A program made the position numbers and the translations under genes. A stretch of 41,132 nucleotides of DNA, taken from assembly GCA_025963385.1 (NCBI GenBank), contig JAOPUT010000220.1:1-41132 (forward strand), given 5' to 3'. The DNA is from Mycobacterium sp. GTDB taxonomy: Bacteria; Actinomycetota; Actinomycetes; Mycobacteriales; Mycobacteriaceae. The notes below the pieces were generated by a model. It was not told the DNA's origin. It saw only the letters and a list, made by a program, of their open reading frames with translations, and made no database searches. Of the stretch, positions 7,120 to 15,758 are shown piece after piece. Position 1 is the first letter of the stretch. Every line of letters begins with the position of its first letter.

Positions 7120-8697
7120 TTGGGCGCTGAGCGGACGATGTTCGACAGCACGCCCGACGGCATGACACTCGGTGACATCGTCACCGACAATGCGGTGCGC
7201 TTTCCCGACGGCGTCGCCTACCGCCACGGCGACCGCACGCTCAGCCATTCGCAGCTCAGGCGCCGGGCGCTGCGGCTGGTGTCGGCGATGGCCAGCGTCG
7301 GGGTGCGCCATCAGGACCGCATCGCGGTGCTGAGCCGCAATGGCATCGCATTCGGCGAGCTGCATGCAGCCACTCAACTCAGTGGAATCATCATGGCGAC
7401 CGTCAACGTTCGTCTCTCGCCGCCAGAGGTCGACGACGTCCTGCGCCGAGTGACGCCGTCGATCGTCTTCTGTGCCGACGAGTTCGTTCCCGTGGTCGCC
7501 CGGCTCATGGCCGACTGGCCGCACGCGCCCCTTCTCGTCACCATCGGCGATGAGACGTGGCCGGGAGCGACCAACTACGAGCGCTTCGTCGGTGGCGGCC
7601 GCGCCGTGGAGCCGGACGTCGTCGCACGGCCTGAGGACATTGCCTACCTGCTCTTCACGAGTGGCACCACCGGTGCCTCCAAGTGCTGCGTCATCGGACA
7701 GCGCGAACTGCGCGGCATCGCCTACACGATGAACAACGAAATGCGCTGCGGCAGTGACGACCGCGGATTGATCAACATGCCGATGTTTCACGTCGGTGCG
7801 CTCGCCATCGTCCTGGGTCTGCACGCCCGCGGCGGAACCGTGGTGCTCCAGCAGCAATTCGATGCGGTGGAGGCCGTGCACGTGATCGAAGCCGAGCGGA
7901 TCACGGTCCTCCACCTCGCGCCCGTCATGCTCAGGGGGCTACTCGACGAGGTGGCCGACGGCTCGACTGTGACATCCGTTCGCACCGTGGTGTATTCGGC
8001 CGCCCCGATGAGCGCGTCCACGTTGCGGCGGGCGCTGTCGGTGCTCCCCGGCGCGGGCTTCCTCAACCTGTACGGACAGACCGAGGTCATCGTATCCGGG
8101 CTGCCGCGCGAACTGCACGCACTCGAGGGCCAGGACGCCGGGGAACGTCTTCGCTCAGTCGGCTTTCCGTTCCCGGGCACCAGAATTCGGCTCGTCGACG
8201 AAGCCGGACGCGACGTGCCCGCCGGGACGGCGGGGGAGATCGTCGTCAGATCGGACTCGACGTTTCGAGGTTATTGGGACGACGAGGCGGCCACCGCAGC
8301 CACCCTGCGGGACGGCTGGTGTCACACGGGCGACGTGGGCCGCATCGACGGCCGCGGTCTGCTTTACCTGGTCGATCGCAAGAAGGACGTCGTGATCAGC
8401 GGTGGCGAGAACGTGTATTCACCGGAGGTCGAAGACGCCGTCGGAGCAGTCGCCGGCGTAGCGGCGTGCGCGGTGATCGGGGTACCCGACGAGCGTTGGG
8501 GCGAGGCGGTCTGCGCCGTCGTCGTACCCAGTCCCGATGCGACGCCGACACTGGAGACGGTGCGGGAGTTGTTGCGGGACAAACTGGCCGGCTACAAGCT
8601 GCCGCGTCGACTGGTACTCGTCGAGGAACTGCCCATCCTCGCCAGCGGCAAGGTCGACAAGAAACGGCTGCGTGCCGAGCTTGCCGGGCGCGGCTGA
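7120..8697 (+). CDS. Acyl-CoA synthetase (FadD-type, AMP-forming)
   Basis: This is a full-length adenylate-forming enzyme of 525 residues that activates a carboxylic acid to its CoA ester through an acyl-adenylate. Motifs in order: TSGTTGASK (P-loop; Ala-Ser replaces the usual Pro), YGQTE, the GYWDDEAAT region, DRKKDVVISGGENVYSPEVE hinge, and ASGKVDKKRL with the catalytic Lys. The start may be TTG 7120, 2 bp after the previous stop, or ATG 7138, which I consider equally likely. It is the last gene of the MaoC-Ltp-FadD operon and faces the tandem TetR gene 10 bp away. Substrate is not readable from sequence. Confidence 0.93.
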   Translation: MGAERTMFDSTPDGMTLGDIVTDNAVRFPDGVAYRHGDRTLSHSQLRRRALRLVSAMASVGVRHQDRIAVLSRNGIAFGELHAATQLSGIIMATVNVRLSPPEVDDVLRRVTPSIVFCADEFVPVVARLMADWPHAPLLVTIGDETWPGATNYERFVGGGRAVEPDVVARPEDIAYLLFTSGTTGASKCCVIGQRELRGIAYTMNNEMRCGSDDRGLINMPMFHVGALAIVLGLHARGGTVVLQQQFDAVEAVHVIEAERITVLHLAPVMLRGLLDEVADGSTVTSVRTVVYSAAPMSASTLRRALSVLPGAGFLNLYGQTEVIVSGLPRELHALEGQDAGERLRSVGFPFPGTRIRLVDEAGRDVPAGTAGEIVVRSDSTFRGYWDDEAATAATLRDGWCHTGDVGRIDGRGLLYLVDRKKDVVISGGENVYSPEVEDAVGAVAGVAACAVIGVPDERWGEAVCAVVVPSPDATPTLETVRELLRDKLAGYKLPRRLVLVEELPILASGKVDKKRLRAELAGRG

Positions 8698-8707
8698 AGG
8701 CCAAGCC

Positions 8708-10009
8708 TCAGTGCGACCGCAGCAGGGAGCGGCGGAGCAGCTTCACCATGAGCTCGGCGGCGTGTTCGTCGCCGAGCAACGCCGGTGCACCGGTCGGTTC
8801 GCTCATGCGGCCCAGCACGGCGAGGAACACCGCGCCGGCCACCTCGTCGTCCATCCCCGGGGGCAACGAGACGGAGTCGAGCAGGGCGGCCACCGCGTGG
8901 TGGACTGCGCCGATGCCGTGCTCGACGGAGGCATCGTTGAGCTGATCTGCCACGGTGCCGTCGAACCACGCCCGGATGACCCCGCGGTACTCACGGTGGA
9001 ATCGGACGTAGCCGAGCATCCACTCGCTCAGGGCACCCGCAGACACCTCCGGCAGTGCAGACGCGTGCGCCTCGATCTCGATCACGGCCCGACGGGTCAG
9101 TTCCGCGAGGATGTTCTCCTTGGTACTGAAATACCGGTAGAGCGTGGCGCGACTGACGTCGGCGGCCGCAGCGATGTCCTCCATGCCGACCGAGTAGTAG
9201 CCGTGTTCGGCGAACAGGGTCGAGCTGACCGACAGGACGTCGTGCGCGACGGGGGACAACGGGGAGCTGGCGGCGTCGGCCGTCGACTCGGCCGGTTGGT
9301 CGACCGTCGACTCACGGTCCGGTGGTTCGCCGACGGCACGCGAGGTCACTGCCCTCAGGACGGCGTCAGGGGTGTCGGGGAAGAGCATCAGCTGCAGGGC
9401 GGTGGTCAGCGACGACGTGACGATCGACCGGTCGGGCAACGGGAGCATCGCCCGGTGGCGGTAGAGGTTGACCATGTGGGGGATCCGGCCGAGAACCGCG
9501 GCGGCGTCGTGAACGTCGAGTCCACGCAGATCGATGTCGTGGAGCCGGTCGATCACCTCGAGGCGGTACGCTTCGGCGACCTCGCCGGCATCGATGACGG
9601 ACAGGCCGGTGGGTGTGCCGATACCGGGGAACTCGGCGAAGACGGCCGCGTGAGCGTCGTAGATGTCGGCCCATTCCGCCAGCCATCCATGCAGCGCCTC
9701 GACGCCGTCGATCGTCGGGCCGAGAACGCCCAATCGAAGGCCGTGCTCGAGCACGTCGCGCTCGGATGCCGCGCTCAATTCACGGAAGATGTCTTCCTTG
9801 CCTGCGAAGTACTGATAGACGGTGGCACGTGAGGCCTTGGCGGCCTTGGCGATGGTGTCAAGCGAGGTGCCGTGGAAGCCGTTGGCCAGGAACACCTTCG
9901 CGGCGCTTCGCAGAATGCGTTCGCGAGTGTGAAGACCGCGACGCCCGACACCGACGTTGGCGGGGGGCGCATATCCGGGTCGACGCAGCTTGTCCGGATT
10001 CGGCCCCAT
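8708..10009 (-). CDS. Tandem (double) TetR-family regulator
   Basis: This 433-residue protein contains two complete TetR repressor modules joined by an Asp/Ser/Pro-rich linker (about 225-252). The first HTH is near residues 48-70 (IAKAAKASRATVYQYFAGKE) and the second near 274-297 (IAAAADVSRATLYRYFSTKE); they are clearly similar. This arrangement is known from mycobacterial Mce3R. The longer open frame back to 10213 is rejected because it runs through the neighbouring gene; ATG 10009 is chosen. It probably forms an operon with the small gene upstream (38 bp gap) and may act on the array at 10404-10447. Confidence 0.88.
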   Translation of the reverse strand: MGPNPDKLRRPGYAPPANVGVGRRGLHTRERILRSAAKVFLANGFHGTSLDTIAKAAKASRATVYQYFAGKEDIFRELSAASERDVLEHGLRLGVLGPTIDGVEALHGWLAEWADIYDAHAAVFAEFPGIGTPTGLSVIDAGEVAEAYRLEVIDRLHDIDLRGLDVHDAAAVLGRIPHMVNLYRHRAMLPLPDRSIVTSSLTTALQLMLFPDTPDAVLRAVTSRAVGEPPDRESTVDQPAESTADAASSPLSPVAHDVLSVSSTLFAEHGYYSVGMEDIAAAADVSRATLYRYFSTKENILAELTRRAVIEIEAHASALPEVSAGALSEWMLGYVRFHREYRGVIRAWFDGTVADQLNDASVEHGIGAVHHAVAALLDSVSLPPGMDDEVAGAVFLAVLGRMSEPTGAPALLGDEHAAELMVKLLRRSLLRSH

Positions 10010-10047
10010 ACGTGGATTATCCCGGTGCACCCGCGCCGACGTCGCCC

Positions 10048-10359
10048 TCACGGCGACGCCGGGCCCGGCAGGTTGCGCTTGGCCTTGCCGGGATAGCCGA
10101 AGAACTTCTCGAAGTTGGCGTCGTTGATGGGTTGGGCGGTGTTGCGCGAAGCGGCCGCGCGAAGCGCCTCCAGACGGGCACTCGCCTTGTGGATTTCCTC
10201 TGCAGAACCGCACCCCCTCAGCCGCTCTACCTCGGCTGCTGCTGCGGCGACCTCGAGTCGGAGTCGTTCGCCCGCTTCGCCGAACGTGAGGAGGTCGTGG
10301 TCGTCTTCGTCGACCGTCTCCCGTGCTGCAGCGCCCGCGGATGGGTGGGGGAGGTTCAT
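10048..10359 (-). CDS. Small conserved-looking helical protein, function unknown
   Basis: The protein has 103 residues from ATG 10359 (MNLPHPSAGAAARE). It is predicted to be mainly alpha-helical: a long Ala/Glu/Leu/Arg stretch from about 35 to 80 reads as a coiled coil. It ends with the distinctive INDANFEKFFGYPGKAKRN. That tail appears more constrained than the rest. I cannot name a family with confidence. It is the first gene of a minus-strand unit with the tandem TetR regulator and shares its promoter region with the divergent amidohydrolase. An in-frame ATG at 10431 would extend into the operator array and is rejected. Confidence 0.65.
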   Translation of the reverse strand: MNLPHPSAGAAARETVDEDDHDLLTFGEAGERLRLEVAAAAAEVERLRGCGSAEEIHKASARLEALRAAASRNTAQPINDANFEKFFGYPGKAKRNLPGPASP

Positions 10360-10403
10360 GTCGGGCCTCTCAATCTCTAGACGAATGTGGCCTACGCCAT
10401 ATA

Positions 10404-10447
10404 GTCTGTGAGACGAAGCGTCAGAAAACAAGACGTTGTGTCAGAAA
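10404..10447. promoter_or_regulatory. Array of palindromic half-sites between the small helical gene and amidohydrolase
   Basis: GTCT-GTG-AGAC (10404-10414) is a perfect inverted repeat. It overlaps GACG-AAG-CGTC (10412-10422), then GAC-GTTGT-GTC (10432-10442). The last two are also direct repeats (GACGNNGNGTCAGAAA, 13 of 16 identical) with a 20-bp period, putting them on the same DNA face. The spacing and closeness to a gene for a protein with two TetR modules suggest an operator for it. Confidence 0.5.
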
Positions 10448-10481
10448 TCAGCCGATCATTTCAGAGACGAAGGAGCGCGCA

Positions 10482-11681
10482 ATGCCGCTTCAGGACCACC
10501 ATCAGATCGTGTCCGTCGACGACCACCTCGTCGAGCACCCGCGGGTTTGGCAGGACCGGCTGCCGCAGAAATACCTCGAGCAGGGGCCTCGGATCGTCGA
10601 GGAGAACGGCATGCACCTGTGGCACTACGACGGTTCGGTGTTTCCGACCATCGGGCTCAATGCCGTGGCGGGAAAGCCGCCCGAGGAGTGGGGCATGGAC
10701 CCAGTGCGGTACGAGGACATGATTCCCGGCTGCTACGACCCGGTCGCTCGAGTCGCGGACATGGATCTCGACGGTGTGCAGTCGGCGCTGTGCTTCCCGT
10801 CGTTCCCCGGCTTCGGTGGCGGCACCTTCCAACGCGCGAATGACAAGGAACTCGCACTGTTGTGCGTGAAGGCGTGGAACGACTTCTACATCGACGAATG
10901 GTGCGCGGTCGCGCCGGAGCGCTACATCCCGCTGGCCATCCTGCCCACCTGGGACATCGATGCCTGCGTGGCCGAGGCCGAGCGAGTCGCTGCCAAGGGT
11001 GCGCGCACGATTTCCTTCCCGGACAGCCCTGTGCCACTGGGACTTCCGTCGTTCCACTCCGACCACTGGGACGGTCTGTGGCGGGTCTGCTCGGACGCCA
11101 AGATGCCGGTGTCGCTGCACTTCGGGTCCGGCTCCTTCGTGCCGGGCTTCTCGTTCTCCACCATCAAACCGGTTCCCGGTCAGATGGCCGTGCCGGACGC
11201 ACCCTTCGCGGTCGCGACGGCGCTGTTCTCCACGAACCTGATGTGGTCGACGGTCGACCTGCTGTTCTCCGGCAAGCTGCAGCAGTTTCCCGACCTGCAG
11301 ATCTCGCTGGCCGAGGGCGGCATCGGCTGGGTGCCCTACATCCTGGAGCGCACCGACTACGTGTGGGAGCGGCACCGCTACTACCAGAAGATCGACTTCG
11401 ACACCCGGCCCTCGGATCTGTTCCGCAAGCACTTCTGGGGCTGCTTCATCGACGACGAGCACGGCTTGACGAATCGCCACTCCATCGGCATCGACCGGAT
11501 CATGCTGGAGATCGACTTCCCGCACAGTGACTCCAACTGGCCGAACTCGCGCAAGCGCGCCGCCGAGGTGCTCGCCGAGGTGCCTGATGACGAGTGCTCG
11601 CTCATCGTGGAGGAGAACGCCCGCCGGATGCTGAACTTCCCGCGGGTCACCGCAGACGATCGAACACTGGCCTCGGTCTAG
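10482..11681 (+). CDS. Amidohydrolase-family metal-dependent hydrolase/decarboxylase (second copy)
   Basis: This 399-residue PF04909-type TIM barrel has likely metal-binding residues in the N-terminal VSVDDHLVEH (D13, H15), H213 in VSLHFGSG and the C-terminal IDFPHSDSNWP (D345/H348 by position). Start ATG 10482 follows a strong AAGGAG ribosome binding site. The frame is open further upstream, but that stretch covers the divergent promoter. It is of similar size to the amidohydrolase at 419-1654, but the sequences differ in the middle, so they are not a recent duplication. Known relatives act on cyclic or acyl-CoA intermediates. A small membrane gene follows after 26 bp. Confidence 0.88.
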   Translation: MPLQDHHQIVSVDDHLVEHPRVWQDRLPQKYLEQGPRIVEENGMHLWHYDGSVFPTIGLNAVAGKPPEEWGMDPVRYEDMIPGCYDPVARVADMDLDGVQSALCFPSFPGFGGGTFQRANDKELALLCVKAWNDFYIDEWCAVAPERYIPLAILPTWDIDACVAEAERVAAKGARTISFPDSPVPLGLPSFHSDHWDGLWRVCSDAKMPVSLHFGSGSFVPGFSFSTIKPVPGQMAVPDAPFAVATALFSTNLMWSTVDLLFSGKLQQFPDLQISLAEGGIGWVPYILERTDYVWERHRYYQKIDFDTRPSDLFRKHFWGCFIDDEHGLTNRHSIGIDRIMLEIDFPHSDSNWPNSRKRAAEVLAEVPDDECSLIVEENARRMLNFPRVTADDRTLASV

Positions 11682-11707
11682 CGGCATTTCACGAGGGGGT
11701 CGACGGG

Positions 11708-11923
11708 ATGAGGGGCGTCGTCGTCTTGCGTCGGGTCGCGCAAGTCCTCGTCGTCATGAGCGCGATAGGCAGTGTGGCCATCGTCCTCTGGGGAGACTGG
11801 CCGGATGCGGCGTTGACCGTTCTCCTGGGTGCGCTGGCTCTGGTGACCGCGCGCATGACGACGTGGCGACTGCGTCATGGCCACGAGTGGACGACGGCGA
11901 CCGTGACTGCCTCTGCGGATTGA
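11708..11923 (+). CDS. Small two-helix membrane protein (71 aa)
   Basis: ATG 11708 follows a GAGGGGG ribosome binding site. The product has two hydrophobic segments (about residues 10-28, VAQVLVVMSAIGSVAIVL, and 33-48, DAALTVLLGALALVTA). A charged tail with Arg/His follows (WRLRHGHEWTTA). It looks like a small inner-membrane protein with no recognisable family. An ORF reading from 11594 in the same frame would overlap the amidohydrolase end by about 90 bp and is not supported. It ends 73 bp before the ferredoxin gene. Confidence 0.6.
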   Translation: MRGVVVLRRVAQVLVVMSAIGSVAIVLWGDWPDAALTVLLGALALVTARMTTWRLRHGHEWTTATVTASAD

Positions 11924-11938
11924 AACAGTTAATCATTT

Positions 11939-11952
11939 AGTCTTATACGACT
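11939..11952. promoter_or_regulatory. AT-rich near-palindrome before the ferredoxin gene
   Basis: AGTCTTATACGACT matches its own complement at 12 of 14 positions and lies 45 bp before the ferredoxin start. It includes TTATAC, which could also be a -10 element. It resembles the GTC/GAC half-sites at 10404-10447, hinting that one regulator may read both. Confidence 0.4.
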
Positions 11953-11954
11953 GA

Positions 11955-12191
<237 letters not shown>

Positions 12192-12239
12192 CGGTCGCGC
12201 TTGCCAAGTAGGCCCGCCGACCGGCACACTGCAACATAG

Positions 12240-12252
12240 TTAACCAGGTTGA
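12240..12252. promoter_or_regulatory. AAC-N3-GTT palindrome, site 1 (before the fused FadE)
   Basis: TTAAC-CAG-GTTGA lies 14 bp before the ATG at 12267. Reading outward, AGTTAACC and GGTTGACT pair with one mismatch (12238-12254). The same pattern occurs in three more promoter regions of this window. This position would block ribosome access or early transcription, as expected of a repressor. Confidence 0.6.
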
Positions 12253-12266
12253 CTTTGTGAGGTGTG

Positions 12267-14534
12267 ATGCAGCCAGTCGATTGGCGGCCTGCGCTCGAGG
12301 CGCTGCTTGCCGACTTCCGTAAGCGGCGGTCCGATGCGGCCCGGTCGGGTGAAAAGCCCGATCGCATCGAGACGGCCCGCGCGTGGCATGCCGAATTGGT
12401 CGACAATCATCTCGCGGCGCCGGGCTGGCCCCGCGCCGTCGGTGGGTTGGAGCTGTCGCTGGCAGACCAACTGGACTACTACCGGATGACGACCGATGCG
12501 GGCGCACCGCCGCATCCGTGCCCGCTGTCGTTCATCTTGGCCCCTACGCTCATCGCGCACGGCACCGCTCAGCAGAAGGAGCGCTTCTTGCAGCCGCTGC
12601 TTCGGGCGGATGAGTTCTGGTGCCAAGGCTTTTCCGAACCAGGAGCGGGCAGCGATCTGTCGTCGCTGTCGACCCGTGCTGTGCGCGACGGCGACGTCTA
12701 TCGGGTCACGGGGCAGAAGGTCTGGACCACGATGGCCGACAGGGCCGACTGGATGTTCGCATTGGTGCGCACCGGTTCCGGCGACAAGCCCAGCGACGGC
12801 ATCACCTATCTGCTGATCCCCATGAAGAGCAAGGGCGTCACCGTCCGGCCGCTGCGCGACGTCAGCGGGGCAGCCCACTTCGCCGAGGTGTTCCTCGACG
12901 ACGTGGAAGTTCCCGTCGAGAATTGCGTCGGCGACGAGGGTGCGGGCTGGTCGATCATGCGGACCTCGCTGGGCCACGAGCGCGCCACGGCATTCCTTGC
13001 CGATGAATTCAAGTACCGCAAGACCGCGGACCGGGTCATCGATCTCGTCGTGTCGCGCGGGCTCGCCGACGATCCGCTGGTGCGCCAGGACGTGGCCCGT
13101 CTGGAGACTGGGGTGCGCACGATCGCCGCCAATAGCGCTCGGGCTCTGGCCGCGGTGCTCCGCGGCGAGGATCCGGGGGGCGTGGCGTCGGTGAACCGGT
13201 TGGTGAAGTCAGAGTTCGAACAGCACATGCACGCGCTCGCGCTGAGGGCCGTCGGTCCGTACGCCGCCCTGGGTAGTCGGGCGTCCGGTGCGGTCGACAG
13301 CGGGCGGTGGACGTTCGGGTACCTGATGAGCCGTGCCACCACGATCGGTGCGGGAACCGCTGAGATCCAACGCAATACGATTGCCGAGAGCGTGCTCGGG
13401 TTGCCGTCGCACCGGGGTGAGGGCACGCGTGAGGCGGCGGTTACCCCTGGCGACCCGCTGGCCGTGCCCGAGGAGGAAGAGCGCGAGCTACGCGAGGTGC
13501 TCGCCGAGACGCTGCAGGCCAAGGTCGACGAGACGGCGCTGCTGGACCGCAAACGTCCGGTCGATGCCACCGAACCCGCGGTCTGGCAGGCGTTGGTCGA
13601 ATTCGGGCTGCCCGGCCTCGCCGTCGCGGAGTCCCTCGGCGGTGGCGGCGCCGGACCGAGACTGCTCTACGCGGCGATCGAGGAGGCCGCCAAGGTCCTT
13701 GCGCCCGCGCCGTTGGTACCGACCGTGACGGCGTTGGACGTCGCAGTCCAAAGCGGGGCAAAGGACCTCGTTCAGCGCATCGCCGGGGGCGCCACGGCGG
13801 CGTTCGCGGTGCCGCTGCATGACGCCGGTTGGACGGTCAGTGGGCCGGCGCTGCCCGAGTGGGACGGCGCCACCCTGCGCGGCGCGGTTCCGATCGTGGC
13901 GGGTGCACCGAGCGCCGAAGTGCTTGTCGTGTTGGCGCGCAATGCCGATGGAGAAGTCTTGGTCGCCGTGGACGCGTCCGCCGACGGCGTCGAGGTGGGT
14001 GCCGAACAGCCGCTCGATCTGACCGCCACGATCGGCTCGGTGACCTTGACCGGCGCTGCGGGAGAGGTGCTGGCCGACGGATCAGACGTGGTCGACATTC
14101 TGCGCAGGGCCCGCACTTCGGCGCTGCTGGCGGTCGCCGCCGACTCGGTCGGGGTCGCCTCGCGTGCCCTGGCGATGGCGGTGCAATGGGCGGGCGAGCG
14201 CCGTCAGTTCGGTAGGGCGATCGGTAGTTTTCAAGCGGTCTCGCACCGCTGTGCGGACATGCTGGTGGCGTTGGAGGGTGCCCGCAGCCAGGTGCTTGCC
14301 GCAGCCGACTCCGACCTCGAAGGGTCCGGATATCTGGCCGAGTTGGCCGCCGCCGCCGCCCTCGATGCCGGGGTGTGCGTGACGGAGGGTGCCCTGCAGA
14401 TTCACGGCGGTGTTGGCTTTACCTGGGAGTATCCCATTCATCTCCTGCTGCGCCGCGCGAGGGCCAACGCGGTTCTGGTCGGGAATCCGGATGCCTTGCG
14501 TGACAGTGCCGCCGGCGTCCTGTTGAGTCGTTGA
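12267..14534 (+). CDS. Fused double acyl-CoA dehydrogenase (FadE)
   Basis: The protein has 755 residues, two acyl-CoA dehydrogenase units in one chain, like mycobacterial FadE34/FadE22-type enzymes. Unit 1 (about 1-380) has EPGAGSDLSS, GQKVWTT and TLGHERA, ending GAGTAEIQRNTIAESVLGLP. Unit 2 (about 400-755) has the weaker N-terminal half seen in beta-type subunits, then the FAD-binding GERRQFGRAIGSFQAV and GGVGFTWEYPIHLLLRR. The usual catalytic Glu of the YEGTS motif is absent; a Glu in GHER or WEYP may act instead. ATG 12267 is chosen over GTG 12264. Steroid-type substrates are typical for this fold arrangement. Confidence 0.92.
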   Translation: MQPVDWRPALEALLADFRKRRSDAARSGEKPDRIETARAWHAELVDNHLAAPGWPRAVGGLELSLADQLDYYRMTTDAGAPPHPCPLSFILAPTLIAHGTAQQKERFLQPLLRADEFWCQGFSEPGAGSDLSSLSTRAVRDGDVYRVTGQKVWTTMADRADWMFALVRTGSGDKPSDGITYLLIPMKSKGVTVRPLRDVSGAAHFAEVFLDDVEVPVENCVGDEGAGWSIMRTSLGHERATAFLADEFKYRKTADRVIDLVVSRGLADDPLVRQDVARLETGVRTIAANSARALAAVLRGEDPGGVASVNRLVKSEFEQHMHALALRAVGPYAALGSRASGAVDSGRWTFGYLMSRATTIGAGTAEIQRNTIAESVLGLPSHRGEGTREAAVTPGDPLAVPEEEERELREVLAETLQAKVDETALLDRKRPVDATEPAVWQALVEFGLPGLAVAESLGGGGAGPRLLYAAIEEAAKVLAPAPLVPTVTALDVAVQSGAKDLVQRIAGGATAAFAVPLHDAGWTVSGPALPEWDGATLRGAVPIVAGAPSAEVLVVLARNADGEVLVAVDASADGVEVGAEQPLDLTATIGSVTLTGAAGEVLADGSDVVDILRRARTSALLAVAADSVGVASRALAMAVQWAGERRQFGRAIGSFQAVSHRCADMLVALEGARSQVLAAADSDLEGSGYLAELAAAAALDAGVCVTEGALQIHGGVGFTWEYPIHLLLRRARANAVLVGNPDALRDSAAGVLLSR

Positions 14535-14564
14535 CGAGTTCACCTTCTAGAGGAAGACGAAGAC

Positions 14565-15755
14565 GTGGAATACGGCATGGGCCCGGAGTTGGAGGCCTTC
14601 CGCGCCGAGGTGCGCGCGTTCGTCGCGGAGTTCGCGCCGCCGATACCGCCGCGGGCGGGCGTGCGCAGCGCGGACTCTCGGGCTGAGTTCAAGTCGTTGC
14701 AGGACTGGACGGCCCGCCTGTTCGAGGCGGGCTACGTCGGTGCGGACTGGCCCGCCGAGTACGGCGGCCGTGCCGACCGCACGGCCGAGCACGCCATCGT
14801 GGTCGGCGAAGAGTTGGCCCGCGCCGGCGTACCCGGCGTGCCGAGCGGCAATGCGCTTGCCTCTCATGCGTTGATCAACTACGGCACCGATGAGCAGCGC
14901 GCCAGGCATCTGCCCGAGATCCGCGCGGGACGACAACAGTGGTGCCAGCTGTTCAGTGAGCCGGGCGCCGGTAGCGACCTCGCGTCGTTGCGCACCAAGG
15001 CCGTGCTCAACGGCGATACCTACACCGTCAACGGGCAGAAGGTGTGGACCACCGACGGTCACTGGGCCGACTACGGATATCTGTTGGCGCGCACAGACTC
15101 CGAAGCTCCCAAGCACAAGGGCATCAGTGCGTTCGTCCTCGACATGCGCAGTCCAGGCGTCACGGTTCGCCCGCTGCGTGAGCTCACCGGCACGTCGGAT
15201 TTCAACGAGGTCTTCTTCGATTCGGTCGAGATTCCCGCCTCGGCGATGATCGGGGCGCCGGGGCAGGGTTGGGCGATCGCGAACGCCACCCTCGGGCACG
15301 AGCGCACCGGTGTCGGCGCCGCGGTCGTCAAGCTGAGGCTGGCCATCGATGGCCTGATGGACCTCGCCCGGCGGACCACTGTCGACGGTCGTCCCGCCAT
15401 CGACAGCGATCGGGTCCGCGACCGGATCGGCGAATTCAGCGCCGAGGTCGAGGCGCTTTCGGCGCTGACCTATGCCAATCTCACCCGCTGGCAGCGTGGC
15501 AACGAACGCATGCACGACGGTGCGATGGCCAAGCTGATGTTCAGCGAACTCAACCTCGAGATGGCCCGCTTCGCTCTCGAACTCGGTGGTGAGACAGGCG
15601 TTTTGGTCGAGGGCGACCCCGACGTCCTGGACGGCGGCCGATGGCAGGACGAGTGGCTCTACGCTAGGGCCTACACGATCGCGGGCGGTAGTTCGGAGAT
15701 CATGCGAAACCTGATCGCCGAACGCGGACTCGGCCTCCCCCGGGAGAAGCGCTGA
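14565..15755 (+). CDS. Acyl-CoA dehydrogenase (FadE, FadE29-like)
   Basis: This 396-residue, full-length FAD-dependent dehydrogenase makes a 2-enoyl-CoA from the saturated acyl-CoA. Visible are SEPGAGSDLASLRTK, NGQKVWTT, TLGHERTGVG and the C-terminal IAGGSSEIMRNLIAERGLGLPR. Gly replaces the catalytic Glu of the YEGTS motif, so the Glu in HERT is the likely base, as in isovaleryl-type enzymes. Start GTG 14565 lies 30 bp after the fused FadE and has a GAGGAAG site upstream. It converges on the shorter FadE at 15759 with a gap of only 3 bp; such pairs often make alpha2beta2 tetramers in mycobacteria. Confidence 0.92.
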   Translation: MEYGMGPELEAFRAEVRAFVAEFAPPIPPRAGVRSADSRAEFKSLQDWTARLFEAGYVGADWPAEYGGRADRTAEHAIVVGEELARAGVPGVPSGNALASHALINYGTDEQRARHLPEIRAGRQQWCQLFSEPGAGSDLASLRTKAVLNGDTYTVNGQKVWTTDGHWADYGYLLARTDSEAPKHKGISAFVLDMRSPGVTVRPLRELTGTSDFNEVFFDSVEIPASAMIGAPGQGWAIANATLGHERTGVGAAVVKLRLAIDGLMDLARRTTVDGRPAIDSDRVRDRIGEFSAEVEALSALTYANLTRWQRGNERMHDGAMAKLMFSELNLEMARFALELGGETGVLVEGDPDVLDGGRWQDEWLYARAYTIAGGSSEIMRNLIAERGLGLPREKR

Positions 15756-15758
15756 GTG

